NCBI GenBank assembly: GCA_030531005.1
Contig: JAUMTW010000002.1
Span: forward strand, 1 to 64,000
Direction of reading: 5' to 3'
Origin: Corynebacterium sp.
Lineage (GTDB): Bacteria; Actinomycetota; Actinomycetes; Mycobacteriales; Mycobacteriaceae
DNA length: 64,000 bases
Below are positions 28,923-38,148 of this stretch, in pieces (the first letter of the stretch is position 1; every line of letters starts with the position of its first letter). The notes under the pieces were generated by a model that worked only from the letters and a program-made list of their open reading frames with translations, did no database searches and was not told the DNA's origin. The translations under genes were made by a program, and so were the position numbers.

Positions 28923-29657
28923 GTGAACGAAGATAACTCGAACCTTAATAATTCCGCCGGGCAATACGGATCTAGTTCCCAACAGGGAGACACCTCGTCT
29001 GCTCCTAGCACAGACAGTAATGGTCAAAGCTACCAATCTCAATCAATTTTTCAGCAAAATTACGGTGCGACTAGTTTTGCAGCATCAGGCGATCACACAA
29101 CCCAATTTGGAGGCAATCCGCAGTACGACAGTCAAACGCCGTATGATCAAGCTTCCCAAGGTTATTACCAGCAGCAAGGTTCGAGTATCTATAGCAACCA
29201 AGCCTATAATTCTCCTCCACAACAGGGATACGCGCCCTATAGCTCCCAACCTTATGGATCTCAACCGTATGGCGCCCAGCCCTCTGGCTCGCCATATATG
29301 AATGGTTATGGATACCAAAATCCCCAAAACGGATATCCTGGCTATGGTGTTCCTGCGCACCCTAAGCCTGGCGCTTCGAAACCGATTCCCTATGGCTATA
29401 AGCAAAAATCACAGTTGGTTGCCGCAGTCTTGGCGTTCTTCCTCGGCACACTGGGAATCCACAATTTCTATCTCGACAAGAATGCCCGGGGTGCTGCTCA
29501 GCTTGGCTTATATATTTTCGGTTGGGTCACTGTTATCCTGGGCGTCGGAGTTGTGATCGTTGGCGCTGTTGGAATCTGGGCTTTCGTTGAATTCATTATG
29601 ATTATCATCGGCAGTGGTGGCTATGACCGCGACGGCAATGGGGTGCCCTTAGATTAA
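28923..29657 (+). CDS. TM2-domain membrane protein with Tyr/Gln/Gly-rich N-terminus
   Basis: 244 residues. The first 155 are low-complexity, rich in Gln, Tyr, Ser, Gly and Pro, with repeated YGSQPYGAQP-like units. A TM2 domain follows: a QKSQLVAAVLAFFLGTLGIHNFYL helix with the conserved HNFYLD turn near 180-190, a second helix, and a polar C-terminus GSGGYDRDGNGVPLD. The start is a GTG at 28923. The function of such proteins in corynebacteria is not known to me. A truncated, frameshifted paralogue lies beside the insertion sequence at 21362-21527. Confidence 0.85.
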   Translation: MNEDNSNLNNSAGQYGSSSQQGDTSSAPSTDSNGQSYQSQSIFQQNYGATSFAASGDHTTQFGGNPQYDSQTPYDQASQGYYQQQGSSIYSNQAYNSPPQQGYAPYSSQPYGSQPYGAQPSGSPYMNGYGYQNPQNGYPGYGVPAHPKPGASKPIPYGYKQKSQLVAAVLAFFLGTLGIHNFYLDKNARGAAQLGLYIFGWVTVILGVGVVIVGAVGIWAFVEFIMIIIGSGGYDRDGNGVPLD

Positions 29658-29762
29658 GCTGTCTTGAACTAGGTTCATTTGAACAGAGTTCGTATCCACT
29701 GTAGGAATGTAATTCTCCGGATAGTTCCATAAGAATATCTGGTTCGATTCGTGAAAGATTTT

Positions 29763-29793
29763 GAGCTGCAAGGATTATCCTTGCAGCTCTTTT
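29763..29793 (+). terminator. Terminator after TM2-domain gene
   Basis: A perfect 12-base stem, GAGCTGCAAGGA with TCCTTGCAGCTC, loop TTA, followed by TTTT. Confidence 0.92.
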
Positions 29794-29906
29794 CACCTTC
29801 AATAAAATTTTCAAATCGCTCACTTGTACTACCGAACAGCCGCATGCCGACAATAGAACATTGCTTTCTGGAATGGCATCAATTCCGCCGCGGCTGTCGA
29901 GTAGTT

Positions 29907-30740
29907 TTAAGAGCGCATCAGCCTATTTCTTCGCCATCCTATGAAGCGACACACTAGATAGCAGCCAAAGCTCAAACTTGTAATAAATACCGAAACCGGC
30001 AATCCAGGAGCCAATGAAAGTATGAGCCCTAAACTGGCGCAACTGACTGCTATCACTGTAGAAATAGCCACCATAGCCGCGGGGTTGCTCGTGAGTTGTA
30101 TGGCCGCTGCCCCCGGCGTGATGAGTAGCGCCATCAAGAGCAAAGCTCCAATAATCTGCACTCCTTGACTAGCGACAATCCCGATAAGTATTGCAAAGAT
30201 GAGGTCTAACCATTTTGTAGGAACTCCACCAACACGTGCAAGCAGGGGATCCACAGTTGCGAAAAGCAATGGGCGCCAAAAGACGAGCATTATGCTGCTT
30301 ACTGCTATGCATATGACTATCAGCATTTTGAGGGAGGCACTGGTTACTCCAACCAATTGCCCAGTTAAGAGGCTGAATGCAGCTGTCGATCTTCCCGGGT
30401 ATAGGTAGAGGAAGAGAACGGAAAGCCCCATCCCAAAGCTCAAGACAATACCGACGCTGGCATCTTGGTATTTCTTCCCCAAGAGACTCAGCACCATTGC
30501 TGCAAGTACTGCCCCTAACAGGGCTCCCCAACCAACACTCGCCCCTATAAATAGGGCGAATGCGGCGCCCATCAAACTCAATTCCCCGGTTGCGTGCACC
30601 GCAAAGCTCATAGAGCGCATAACAATGATGGGAGCTAATGCCCCGGCGATTACTCCGAACAATAGCGCGGCTAAGAGGGCATTTTGCACAAAATCCACGG
30701 CGAGCAAGCTCGTTGTGGTCTCCCACCAAGAAGTAATCAT
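29907..30740 (-). CDS. znuB: Zinc/manganese-type ABC transporter permease (ZnuB type)
   Basis: About 277 residues of the ABC-3 permease family with eight or so hydrophobic segments. Features include IAGALAPIIVMRSMSFAVHATGELSLMGAA across residues 31-60 and QIIGALLLMALLITPGAAA near 190-210. I take the ATG at 30740, whose ATGA overlaps the ATPase stop as at the other junction of this operon; an ATG at 30749 is also possible. It forms the membrane channel of a cluster A-I metal importer. The His-rich binding protein suggests zinc. Confidence 0.87.
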   Translation of the reverse strand: MITSWWETTTSLLAVDFVQNALLAALLFGVIAGALAPIIVMRSMSFAVHATGELSLMGAAFALFIGASVGWGALLGAVLAAMVLSLLGKKYQDASVGIVLSFGMGLSVLFLYLYPGRSTAAFSLLTGQLVGVTSASLKMLIVICIAVSSIMLVFWRPLLFATVDPLLARVGGVPTKWLDLIFAILIGIVASQGVQIIGALLLMALLITPGAAAIQLTSNPAAMVAISTVIAVSCASLGLILSLAPGLPVSVFITSLSFGCYLVCRFIGWRRNRLMRS

Positions 30741-31414
30741 TTGTGACATATGCCTTCCCACTGCAGATATGGAGTTCCTGCTTTTTCGAGTACTGCTGCG
30801 GGAGTCCCGTAGAGACTATTTTCGTGATTGAGTAGTAGCATTTTGTCTGTTTTATCGAGAACCGGAGCTACACTGTGGGTCACAAATACAACCGCAGCAC
30901 CTGTCTCCTGTTGATAGCGGCAGATGCGCTCCACTGTGGCTTTTTGATGTTCTATATCTAGAGATAGCAAGGGCTCATCGCAGAGTAGTATATCCGGCTT
31001 ATTGGCGAATGCTTGTGCTTGTCGAATTCGCTGCTGTTGCCCGCCGCTGAGCGAATGGACTCTGCGCTGCGCAAAATCAACAGCATCAGCAGCCTGCAAT
31101 GCGGCACATACTGCTTGCTTCGATGCGCGGCGGCCTCGTACAATCCCGTGCGCCAGTGAAAGACTGACTAAGTCATACGCCCGTACGACGCCTTCGGGAC
31201 CGAACATGCGTTGTTGAGGAATGTAGCCGATGCGCCCCTCCACAGTAATATGCCCAGAGCTTAAAGGTCGGGATCCTAGTATCGCCGCCAGTAATGAGGT
31301 TTTTCCAGTGCCGTTATCTCCAATCACTGTAAGAAATTCCCCAGCGGAAACCGTGAAATTTAATCCCGACCATAATGGGTGCAGCGATGCGTTATCACAA
31401 CGGAGAATGCTCAC
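30737..31414 (-). CDS. znuC: Zinc/manganese-type ABC transporter ATPase (ZnuC type)
   Basis: A 225-residue nucleotide-binding subunit. Walker A is GDNGTGKTSLL near residues 32-42, the signature LSGGQQQRIRQ near 123, and Walker B DILLCDEPLLSLDI near 140-153, with the switch His in VFVTHS near 178. Both ends overlap neighbouring genes by four bases (ATGA), giving the order binding protein-ATPase-permease. It is slightly short but complete for the family. Confidence 0.9.
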   Translation of the reverse strand: MSILRCDNASLHPLWSGLNFTVSAGEFLTVIGDNGTGKTSLLAAILGSRPLSSGHITVEGRIGYIPQQRMFGPEGVVRAYDLVSLSLAHGIVRGRRASKQAVCAALQAADAVDFAQRRVHSLSGGQQQRIRQAQAFANKPDILLCDEPLLSLDIEHQKATVERICRYQQETGAAVVFVTHSVAPVLDKTDKMLLLNHENSLYGTPAAVLEKAGTPYLQWEGICHK

Positions 31415-32346
31415 CGCGTTGCATCCTCCAGCTGATCAACCGCATCATTCGCGTAATCAAAGTAGGTTTCGCCTTCTGCTGGCATTTCATTAATGTTGAC
31501 AATTGCTACTCCTTCATCACGCGCTGCTTGAATAAGCTGTGCGGTTGCTTGTGTCTCTGACTGCGTATTGGTTATGAGAACCTGTGCATCCCCACTTTTG
31601 AGAACGTCACGGGTAGCTGCGATATCTGCTGCAGCAGGTTCTGTCTCTTTATTAATCGCCTCCGAGAATCCTTCTGGAGTGACATCTTGCAGCTGAGATT
31701 CCTCCACCAAATAACCAGCTACTGGCTCAGTTACCACCACATTTGCCTCTGCTAGAGCGGCTATCCGGTCGGCGAGTGCATCCACTTTTTCGCTCACGGC
31801 TGGCGCAGAATCCGGGATGTCACTCTGCATGCTATGCAGCTGTTGCATTAAGTCATCAGTGAAATGTTCAACCGCATGAGTATCAAACCAAATGTGAGGA
31901 TTTGTGTCGTGGCTGTGCCCCTCGTGATCATGGTCATCACTTTCATGATCTGCCCCCTCAGTGTGGGCGTGCTCTTCGATAGGCATTGCACTAATGATTG
32001 GAATGTCTGGTGCCATCTCAGCGGCTTGGTCCGTGAACCAATTATCGTAGCCACCACCGTTTGCTACTAATACATCTGCATCGGTGATTTTCGCCAAATC
32101 TTGGGCGCTCGGTTCATACTCGTGCGGATCTGCCGAAGTCGAATTTACAATAGTTTCTACATGAACTTGGGGAACATCCGTGGTCGCTAATTGCGCAATG
32201 CTTCCCCAAATTGCAGTTGTAGCAACCACTGTAATTTGGTCCTCATTTGCACTTCCAGTGGAAACATCTTCATTCTTTTCACTACTACAAGCCCCCGCAG
32301 CAAGAAGCAGCACTAACCCTGAGAATAATGCAATGATTCTTTTCAT
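31411..32346 (-). CDS. znuA: Zinc-type ABC transporter binding lipoprotein (ZnuA type)
   Basis: A 311-residue cluster A-I metal-binding protein. The signal peptide ends in lipobox LAAGAC. It has VVATTAIWGSIAQ near residue 45, HEYEPSAQDLAKI with a metal-ligand His near 85, and a His/Asp-rich flexible loop (HDHEGHSHDTNPHIW) near 145-160, which contains the second ligand. The loop is the hallmark of zinc binders and is rare in manganese binders. The ATG at 32346 is preferred over an upstream start at 32364 because it begins the signal peptide. A possible Zur operator lies 20-40 bases upstream. Confidence 0.9.
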   Translation of the reverse strand: MKRIIALFSGLVLLLAAGACSSEKNEDVSTGSANEDQITVVATTAIWGSIAQLATTDVPQVHVETIVNSTSADPHEYEPSAQDLAKITDADVLVANGGGYDNWFTDQAAEMAPDIPIISAMPIEEHAHTEGADHESDDHDHEGHSHDTNPHIWFDTHAVEHFTDDLMQQLHSMQSDIPDSAPAVSEKVDALADRIAALAEANVVVTEPVAGYLVEESQLQDVTPEGFSEAINKETEPAAADIAATRDVLKSGDAQVLITNTQSETQATAQLIQAARDEGVAIVNINEMPAEGETYFDYANDAVDQLEDATR

Positions 32347-32365
32347 GGTCCATGACGCTATCACT

Positions 32366-32384
32366 ATTGAAAATATGTGTCAAT
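32366..32384 (-). promoter_or_regulatory. Possible Zur operator upstream of znuA
   Basis: A 19-base interrupted palindrome: ATTGA, nine bases, TCAAT, with further partial symmetry inside (GAAA/TGTC). It lies just upstream of the zinc-transporter operon. AT-rich dyads of this size are typical of Fur-family regulators such as Zur. The assignment is inferred from position and symmetry. Confidence 0.4.
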
Positions 32385-32467
32385 AAGTTCGAGGCGACTA
32401 CTTCACCCCCGGATAACCTCTGGTTCTCAGTTCTTTTCCAAGAAGCCACTTACTTAATAAAGACGGC

Positions 32468-32498
32468 AAAAAGCCCCTAACCATAAAGCTAGGGGCTT
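32468..32498 (-). terminator. Terminator after rplE
   Basis: On the minus strand AAGCCCCTA and TAGGGGCTT form a 9-base stem with a 10-base loop followed by TTTTT. A second perfect palindrome (AAAAATCTTT with AAAGATTTTT, 32499-32518) lies between it and the rplE stop. It ends the rplN-rplX-rplE transcript. Confidence 0.88.
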
Positions 32499-32525
32499 AA
32501 AAATCTTTAAAGATTTTTCAGTAGA

Positions 32526-33086
32526 TTACTTGCCTTCTTTAAATGGGAAGCCAAGTTCACGCAGTAGCGCACGGCCTTCCTCATTATTGGTAGCAGTGGT
32601 AACCACAGTGATGTCCATACCACGAGGACGATCAACCTTATCTACGTCAATTTCGTAGAACATGGTCTGCTCAGACAGGCCGAAGGTGTAGTTGCCGTGA
32701 CCATCGAACTGCTGGTCAGAAAGTCCACGGAAGTCACGAATACGTGGCAGCGCCACGGTCAGCAGACGATCCAGGAATTCCCACATACGGTCGCCACGCA
32801 GGGTAACGCGAGCGCCAATTGGCATGCCTTCACGCAACTTGAAGTTTGCGATGGACTTCTTGGCGCGACGCAGCTCTGGCTTCTGACCGGTGATCAAGGT
32901 GAGGTCTTCGATTGCACCGTTGATGAGCTTGGAGTCGCGAGCAGCGTCGCCCACACCCATGTTCACAACAACCTTGGTTACACCAGGGATCTGCATGACG
33001 TTTTCATACTTGAACTCGTCATTAAGCTTGGTGCGAATTTCCTCGCGGTAGCGGGTCTTCAGACGGGGAGTATAGTTCTCGCTCAT
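32526..33086 (-). CDS. rplE: Large-subunit ribosomal protein L5 (uL5)
   Basis: A 186-residue protein of the large ribosomal subunit, bound to 5S rRNA in the central protuberance. It contains [19 protein letters not shown] near residues 30-48, [22 protein letters not shown] near 80-100, and [23 protein letters not shown] near 140-162, all strongly conserved. It is the third gene of a short operon rplN-rplX-rplE and starts three bases after rplX. Unlike the usual spc operon, no rpsN or rpsH follows: a terminator and a zinc transporter come next. Confidence 0.97.
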   Translation of the reverse strand: MSENYTPRLKTRYREEIRTKLNDEFKYENVMQIPGVTKVVVNMGVGDAARDSKLINGAIEDLTLITGQKPELRRAKKSIANFKLREGMPIGARVTLRGDRMWEFLDRLLTVALPRIRDFRGLSDQQFDGHGNYTFGLSEQTMFYEIDVDKVDRPRGMDITVVTTATNNEEGRALLRELGFPFKEGK

Positions 33087-33088
33087 GT

Positions 33089-33403
33089 TTAGATGTCCTT
33101 CCCGTTACGACGTGAGACACGTACCTTCTTGCCATTCTCGTCGAAGCGGTAGCCCACACGAGTTGGGTTACCGTCGGAGTCGAGTACCATGACGTTGGAA
33201 ACGTGAATAGGAGCTTCCTGGGTCACGATTCCGCCAGACTCAGCGCCACGCTCTGGAGCAGAGTTAGCAACGTGCTTCTTGACGCGGTTCACGCCTTCAA
33301 CCAAAACCTTTTCAGCCTTGGGGAAAGCCTTGATTACCTTACCCTTAACGCCCTTATCAGGACCAGAGATTACGAGTACGGTATCACCCTTTTGGATCTT
33401 CAT
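33089..33403 (-). CDS. rplX: Large-subunit ribosomal protein L24 (uL24)
   Basis: A 104-residue assembly initiator of the large subunit. The KOW motif [23 protein letters not shown] lies near residues 6-28, followed by the conserved [10 protein letters not shown] stretch. It is tightly spaced between rplN and rplE on the same strand. Confidence 0.97.
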   Translation of the reverse strand: MKIQKGDTVLVISGPDKGVKGKVIKAFPKAEKVLVEGVNRVKKHVANSAPERGAESGGIVTQEAPIHVSNVMVLDSDGNPTRVGYRFDENGKKVRVSRRNGKDI

Positions 33404-33405
33404 AC

Positions 33406-33774
33406 TTAAATCACCTCCGGGGCGAGAGAAACGATCTTCATGAACTTCTTGTCACGCAATTCGCGAGCGACAGGGCCGAAGATACGGGTGCCACGTGGCT
33501 CGTTGTCATTCTTGATCAGAACGGCAGCGTTCTCATCAAAGCGGATGTAGGATCCGTCTGGACGACGGGTTTCCTTCTTAGCGCGGACAATAACGGCCTT
33601 GACAACGTCGCCGGCCTTTACATTGCCACCAGGGGTGGCATCCTTCACAGTGGCAACGATGACATCACCAATGCCAGCGAAGCGTCGGGTGGATCCACCG
33701 AGAACGCGGATGCACAGGATTTCCCGAGCACCAGTGTTGTCGGCAACCCGCAGACGAGATTCTTGCTGAATCAC
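33406..33774 (-). CDS. rplN: Large-subunit ribosomal protein L14 (uL14)
   Basis: 122 residues beginning [19 protein letters not shown], the conserved L14 N-terminus. The start codon is a GTG at 33774 with AGGAGA upstream; the frame stays open for 68 more codons but these match nothing. It is the first gene of this ribosomal operon. In most bacteria rplN directly follows rpsQ; here rpsQ is some 28.6 kb away in the same orientation. The promoter must lie in the gene-free stretch 33775-34270. Confidence 0.97.
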   Translation of the reverse strand: MIQQESRLRVADNTGAREILCIRVLGGSTRRFAGIGDVIVATVKDATPGGNVKAGDVVKAVIVRAKKETRRPDGSYIRFDENAAVLIKNDNEPRGTRIFGPVARELRDKKFMKIVSLAPEVI

Positions 33775-34270
33775 AGTGGGTCTCCTGACCTGGATTGTTA
33801 TGTGTGGCAGATTTCCGAACTGACACACGCGGTCTATGTACACTATGCTGACGCAATTAGACGTTCTCCAATCGCACGAAGCAGGCATCCACCTGCTGGT
33901 TTCGTGGGTATCGATGTTTATGCTCGGAAACAGCAGAAAACACCGACCTACGTCGGCAACCTGAATATTAAAACACATCCACTGTCACAGGTGCAACATT
34001 ATTATGAGTCTCGTTTTGTACGCGCTCGTTCGTAGGCATCGCTTCGTTGCCCCAAGCTCACCATTGCTAACGGTTAAACATTCGCCGGGGCACATACCAG
34101 CCTGATTACAATCCACCCCTGGCATGTATGCGTATATGCGCCCGCGAGCACTTCCCAACGCAAAAACTGGCACCACATTGTTAAACAAGTAGGGGGCAAT
34201 CATAAGCTGCATCTTGTACCGCTATTCCCCTAATTCAAGATTGCTGCCTAAAATCATATGTGCACAGTGA
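33775..34270. other. Promoter region between rplN and the B12 riboswitch
   Basis: No gene seen. The region separates the minus-strand rplN operon from the plus-strand B12 uptake operon, so it must hold the rplN promoter and probably the riboswitch promoter. I cannot assign -35/-10 boxes with confidence. Confidence 0.4.
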
Positions 34271-34274
34271 GCTA

Positions 34275-34460
34275 GTAAGTGGCCCTTGTATCGCACTGCC
34301 CGCGATACAAGAATCCACTACAGGGAATCTGGTGAAAGTCCAGAACTGACGCGCAGCGGTAACAAGCACATTTTCGCTTCCCACACTTTTCATACCACTG
34401 GGATTATCATTCCTGGGAAGGTACGTGAGTTTGCAGCTTGAAGTCCGAAGACCGGCTAGC
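34275..34460 (+). ncRNA. Cobalamin riboswitch
   Basis: The conserved core lies at 34323-34360: GGGAATCTGGTGAAAGTCC, then GAACTGACGCGCAGCGGT. The B12 box AAGTCCGAAGACCGGC lies at 34441-34456. A 9-base hairpin (TTGTATCGC/GCGATACAA, 34286-34310) precedes the core. It is followed 60 bases later by the btuC-like gene, so cobalamin presumably shuts off expression of its own importer. A plus-strand frame that starts at 34425 inside the B12 box is an artefact. Confidence 0.93.
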
Positions 34461-34520
34461 TCAACCGTTGTTTGGTGGACTTCGCGCTCTAGGCCCACAT
34501 ACAAGTTGCAAGGATTTTCC

Positions 34521-35564
34521 ATGGCGAAAACTCGGGCAGGTATAGCCCTGCTCTGTCTTGGCTTAAGTGCGCTTTGCGCGATAAGCCTCGTTATTTCTTT
34601 AAGGTTCGGCTCCGTTTCCTACTCTACTTCCCAAGTTTGGGAAGTAGTCAAAGCACATATAACTGGTGACAGTTCCCCTGATAGTTCCGTTGAAAACGTA
34701 GTCTGGCAATTACGCTTTCCCCGCGGGCTGCTTGCCGCCATTGTTGGCGCCGGCTTAGCTCTCGCGGGTGTAATGATGCAGACTTTGGTGCGGAATCCAC
34801 TGGCTGACCCATATCTGCTTGGTATTTCATCTGGTGCCAGTGTGGGAGCTACTGCCGTCATCACCTTCGGTGCGCTCAGCGGCTTTGGAATTTATGCACT
34901 TTCTGCGGGCGCGCTGCTTGGTGCGATCCTGGCTACGACCGCCGTCTACGGTGTCACCATGGCCCAAGGTGGAATTACGCCTCTGCGTCTCATCTTGTCT
35001 GGCGTGGTGCTATCGGCTGCCTTTTCTGCCATTGCCAGCTTTCTCGTATTCCGTGGGCCCGATGCGCGCGCCGCGCAATCAGTGATGTTCTGGATGCTGG
35101 GCTCTGTTTCCGGGGCACAATGGGACAAGCTCGCACTACCACTCCTCGTGGTTTTTAGCACCATGGCGATCATGCTGGCGTTAGCTGCACCGTGTGATGC
35201 TTTAGCTACCGGTGAAGATACTGCCACATCCCTTGGATTACGAGTTAATTGGCTACGCCAAGCCTTGTTCTTCATGCAAGCAGCCCTGGTTGGTGTCATG
35301 GTTGCAGTAGCAGGTGGCATTGGCTTCGTCGGGCTTGTGGTACCACACATCGCCCGAATCATCGTCGGCTCCCAGCACACCCGTTTGATCCCAGTTGCCA
35401 TGTTATGCGGCGCCGTCTTTTTGATCTGGGTTGATGTCGTCGCCCGTGTTGCTGCCCCACCGCAAGAGGTGCCTTTAGGCGTAGTCACTGGTCTGGTTGG
35501 CGCCCCGCTATTCCTGATTCTTATGGGCCGCAAGAATTATGTCTTCGGAGGCCAGCAATCATGA
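34521..35564 (+). CDS. btuC: Vitamin B12 ABC transporter permease (BtuC type)
   Basis: A 347-residue FecCD-family permease with about ten membrane segments. It has LAGVMMQTLVRNPLADPYLLG near residues 73-93 and the C-terminal GGIGFVGLVVPHIARII near 270-286. FecCD permeases serve both siderophores and cobalamin. The cobalamin riboswitch directly upstream decides for B12 (or another corrinoid). I take the ATG at 34521 (AAGGA upstream), since the longer frame runs into the riboswitch. The stop overlaps the start of the ATPase gene. Confidence 0.9.
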   Translation: MAKTRAGIALLCLGLSALCAISLVISLRFGSVSYSTSQVWEVVKAHITGDSSPDSSVENVVWQLRFPRGLLAAIVGAGLALAGVMMQTLVRNPLADPYLLGISSGASVGATAVITFGALSGFGIYALSAGALLGAILATTAVYGVTMAQGGITPLRLILSGVVLSAAFSAIASFLVFRGPDARAAQSVMFWMLGSVSGAQWDKLALPLLVVFSTMAIMLALAAPCDALATGEDTATSLGLRVNWLRQALFFMQAALVGVMVAVAGGIGFVGLVVPHIARIIVGSQHTRLIPVAMLCGAVFLIWVDVVARVAAPPQEVPLGVVTGLVGAPLFLILMGRKNYVFGGQQS

Positions 35565-36424
35565 ACCTGAAACGCAATATTCCGCACAGCACGCTACCGA
35601 GCGAAATTGGCACAGAACATGCCGACAACACTTATTCACCCGCCACGGCCTTATCTATCTCTAACCTTTGCGTGAGTCTCGGCAAGTACGAAATCATCCA
35701 TGATCTCAGCATCGATGTGCCTACCGGGCACATGGTGGGTTTACTAGGCCCCAATGGCACTGGCAAAACCACCTTGCTACGCACCGTCGCCGGCATTTTA
35801 CAACCGAGCGCCGGGCACATCCGCGTTTACGGTGCAAACATAAATTCGCTTACCCCCAGGCAGCGCGCCCGGCAGTTGACCTACATCGGGCAAGAAGAAG
35901 TGCCCGCCGCTGATTTCAGTGTGTCCCAAGTGCTGGCAATGGCACGCCTCCCCTATCGTTCCCGGCTACCTTGGAGCTCCAGTAGCGATAGTGAGGGCCC
36001 GGCGGCTATTGCGCGTGCAGCCAAACTCATGCAGATCGAAGATCTACTGGAAGCACCGTGTCATAAGCTTTCCGGCGGGCAAAAACGCCGTGTGGTACTC
36101 GCCAGGGGTTTAGCTCAAGACACTCCAGTGCTCATCCTCGATGAACCCACCAACCACTTGGATATTCATCACCAATTAGAATTGCTCACTCTACTGCAGC
36201 AGGCAGAAACGACCGTGTTATGTTCCTTGCATGATGTGGACTTAGCCCATGGCTTTTGTGATCAGGTCGGCATTATCGACCAAGGTCATCTTGCTGCCTT
36301 TGACCCGACCGCCAGCGCACTTACCCCAGAGCTGATTGCTCAAGTTTTTGGGGTGCACAGTAGCCTGGTGCACTCAGATACCCGGGAACACTTGGTTATC
36401 GAACGAGCACTCACGCGTCGATAG
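35561..36424 (+). CDS. btuD: Vitamin B12 ABC transporter ATPase (BtuD type)
   Basis: A 287-residue nucleotide-binding subunit. Walker A is GPNGTGKTTLL near residues 62-72, the signature KLSGGQKRRVVLARG near 170, and Walker B PVLILDEPTNHLDI near 190-203, with the switch His in CSLHDVD near 223. The first 30 residues are a polar extension not usual for the family. It is coupled to btuC by an ATGA overlap; the btuF-like gene follows after 97 bases. Confidence 0.9.
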   Translation: MNLKRNIPHSTLPSEIGTEHADNTYSPATALSISNLCVSLGKYEIIHDLSIDVPTGHMVGLLGPNGTGKTTLLRTVAGILQPSAGHIRVYGANINSLTPRQRARQLTYIGQEEVPAADFSVSQVLAMARLPYRSRLPWSSSSDSEGPAAIARAAKLMQIEDLLEAPCHKLSGGQKRRVVLARGLAQDTPVLILDEPTNHLDIHHQLELLTLLQQAETTVLCSLHDVDLAHGFCDQVGIIDQGHLAAFDPTASALTPELIAQVFGVHSSLVHSDTREHLVIERALTRR

Positions 36425-36521
36425 GGATCATGACTGGTGGCGTGAACCTGTACCAGCAGTTTTTTCTAAATTACTAACCCAATTTTACTTTTGCGTTTTC
36501 TCGCACCTTTAAGGAGGAACC

Positions 36522-37619
36522 ATGTCCCACTCTACAATTTACCTCAAGCCGCTTGGCGCACTCCTACTTACCCCCGCTATATTGCTCAGTGCTTGCACCA
36601 GTAATGATGCAGACTCTACGGTAAACAGTGCCAATGATACTGCTGTTAGCTTGGTCAACTGTGGAAAAGAAGTCACCTATGAAGCTACTGATTCCTGGTT
36701 TGTCAATGACAGCAATATCATCGCCCTTGCCCTTGCAGCTGGCGGTGGCGAACATATCAAGTACACCGCGCAACTCAAGCAGGACCATGATCTCCTGCGT
36801 GCAAAGTATGGCAATATCGTGGATGACCTCAATGAGGTCTCCCCTAACTTAGTTTCTTTGGAAGAAATCGTGGCCCAAGATCCCGATATTTTCGTCGCTG
36901 GCTGGGACTATGGCATGTCCGATACCAATAACATCAACCCTGATACTTTGGGTGACTATGACATTGACACCTATATCTTGTCGGAGTCCTGCCGACAAGA
37001 GGGCTCAACGCGACGTGGCACCATGGATCCGTGGGCTGCCGCGGATGAAGATATCCTCAACCTTGGCAAGCTTGCCGGTACCGAAGACACCGCGGAAGCA
37101 GTCGTAGCCGATATCGCTAAGCGCCGCACTGCCATTGAGGCAGCGCCAGCCCCTGAGGACGTACCAGTTGGGTTTATCTTTGATTCTGGCACCGATGCAC
37201 CTTTTACCTCCGGCTCTTTTGGCGCACCAACTGCAATTCTCGAAGCAGCCGGTTCACGCAACGCCATGGATTCTGTAGATGACACGTGGGTGAACGTGAG
37301 TTGGGAAAACTTAGTTGAAAGCGATCCAGACTACTTCGTATTCGTCGACTATCCCGGCCAGTCGTTCGAAGAAAAGATTGCCGTGCTCGAGCAAAACCCA
37401 GCAACCAAAGACCTGCCCGCAGTAGTCGAGCAGCGCTATATTAATCTCCCCTATGCGATGTGGTGTTCCAGTCCATTAAATATTGATGCCGCCGAGTGGA
37501 TTCGCATCGCGTTAGAGGCGTATGGACTCGTACCCGAATCAGATATAGAGCCAACGATGTCCTTGCCTTCGAGCTTGGACGGTTTGGAATACCTGCCGAA
37601 TGAGGGCCAGTTGAACTAG
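36522..37619 (+). CDS. btuF: Vitamin B12-binding lipoprotein (BtuF type)
   Basis: A 365-residue binding protein with a signal peptide and lipobox LLSAC near residue 25, so it is lipid-anchored outside the membrane. The fold is that of cluster A-II binding proteins: LNEVSPNLVSLEEIVAQDPDIFVAG split near 105-130 is the typical EEILALKPDLVI-type element. AAGGAGG lies at an ideal distance before the ATG. A terminator follows, so the operon is riboswitch-btuC-btuD-btuF. The corrinoid ligand is inferred from the riboswitch. Confidence 0.85.
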   Translation: MSHSTIYLKPLGALLLTPAILLSACTSNDADSTVNSANDTAVSLVNCGKEVTYEATDSWFVNDSNIIALALAAGGGEHIKYTAQLKQDHDLLRAKYGNIVDDLNEVSPNLVSLEEIVAQDPDIFVAGWDYGMSDTNNINPDTLGDYDIDTYILSESCRQEGSTRRGTMDPWAAADEDILNLGKLAGTEDTAEAVVADIAKRRTAIEAAPAPEDVPVGFIFDSGTDAPFTSGSFGAPTAILEAAGSRNAMDSVDDTWVNVSWENLVESDPDYFVFVDYPGQSFEEKIAVLEQNPATKDLPAVVEQRYINLPYAMWCSSPLNIDAAEWIRIALEAYGLVPESDIEPTMSLPSSLDGLEYLPNEGQLN

Positions 37620-37662
37620 CGCTCGCTTCCTCCTTCAGCGCAGCCGATGCAAGGCTTTCCCT

Positions 37663-37697
37663 GCCTGTAGTACAAACTCCGTGTACTACAGGCTTTT
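37663..37697 (+). terminator. Terminator after B12 uptake operon
   Basis: GCCTGTAGTAC (37663-37673) pairs with GTACTACAGGC (37683-37693) around a 9-base loop, followed by TTTTCTTT. Confidence 0.92.
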
Positions 37698-38148
37698 CTT
37701 TGCGCACTGCTTCCCCTTTCGTTGCATTTCTTGGTACCAGAGTGGCCCTTTGACTCATGTGAGCGCACTGCCACCAGTCCCCATGTCTCATGTAGCGTGC
37801 TGGATACCGGCATTAGGAGTAAGGCGATTGCTGTTTGAGCAGCATCACGTTTATTCCTGTATGCAATAAATTGCAAGAAGCACCAATTATGGGCCGCAAA
37901 AATACCAGGAACCCAATAAATACCCACTCACAAGCAACAAATTTCCAAACACAAAGAATGCCTAGTCAAATATTTCCTCAAGATAAGGTCAGAAACCTAT
38001 GCGACTTGCCTATTTTTTCGACAATCTGGAAAATTGCTGTCCAAATATTGTAGATCAGCTATCAGCGCACTACGATCTAAATTAGTTTTGACAATAAATC
38101 TTCCATAACATTCCAACGAAGATCTGCCAGAAAATTAGGTTCCCCACT
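37698..38148. other. Intergenic region before surface-protein gene
   Basis: No gene seen. It becomes AT-rich after 37850 and probably holds the promoter of the sortase-anchored protein gene. I see no clear operator. Confidence 0.4.

Noticed and set aside
34425..34520. 32-codon N-terminal extension of the btuC-like gene
   Set aside because: It starts inside the cobalamin riboswitch next to the B12 box. The ATG at 34521 has a suitable ribosome binding site.
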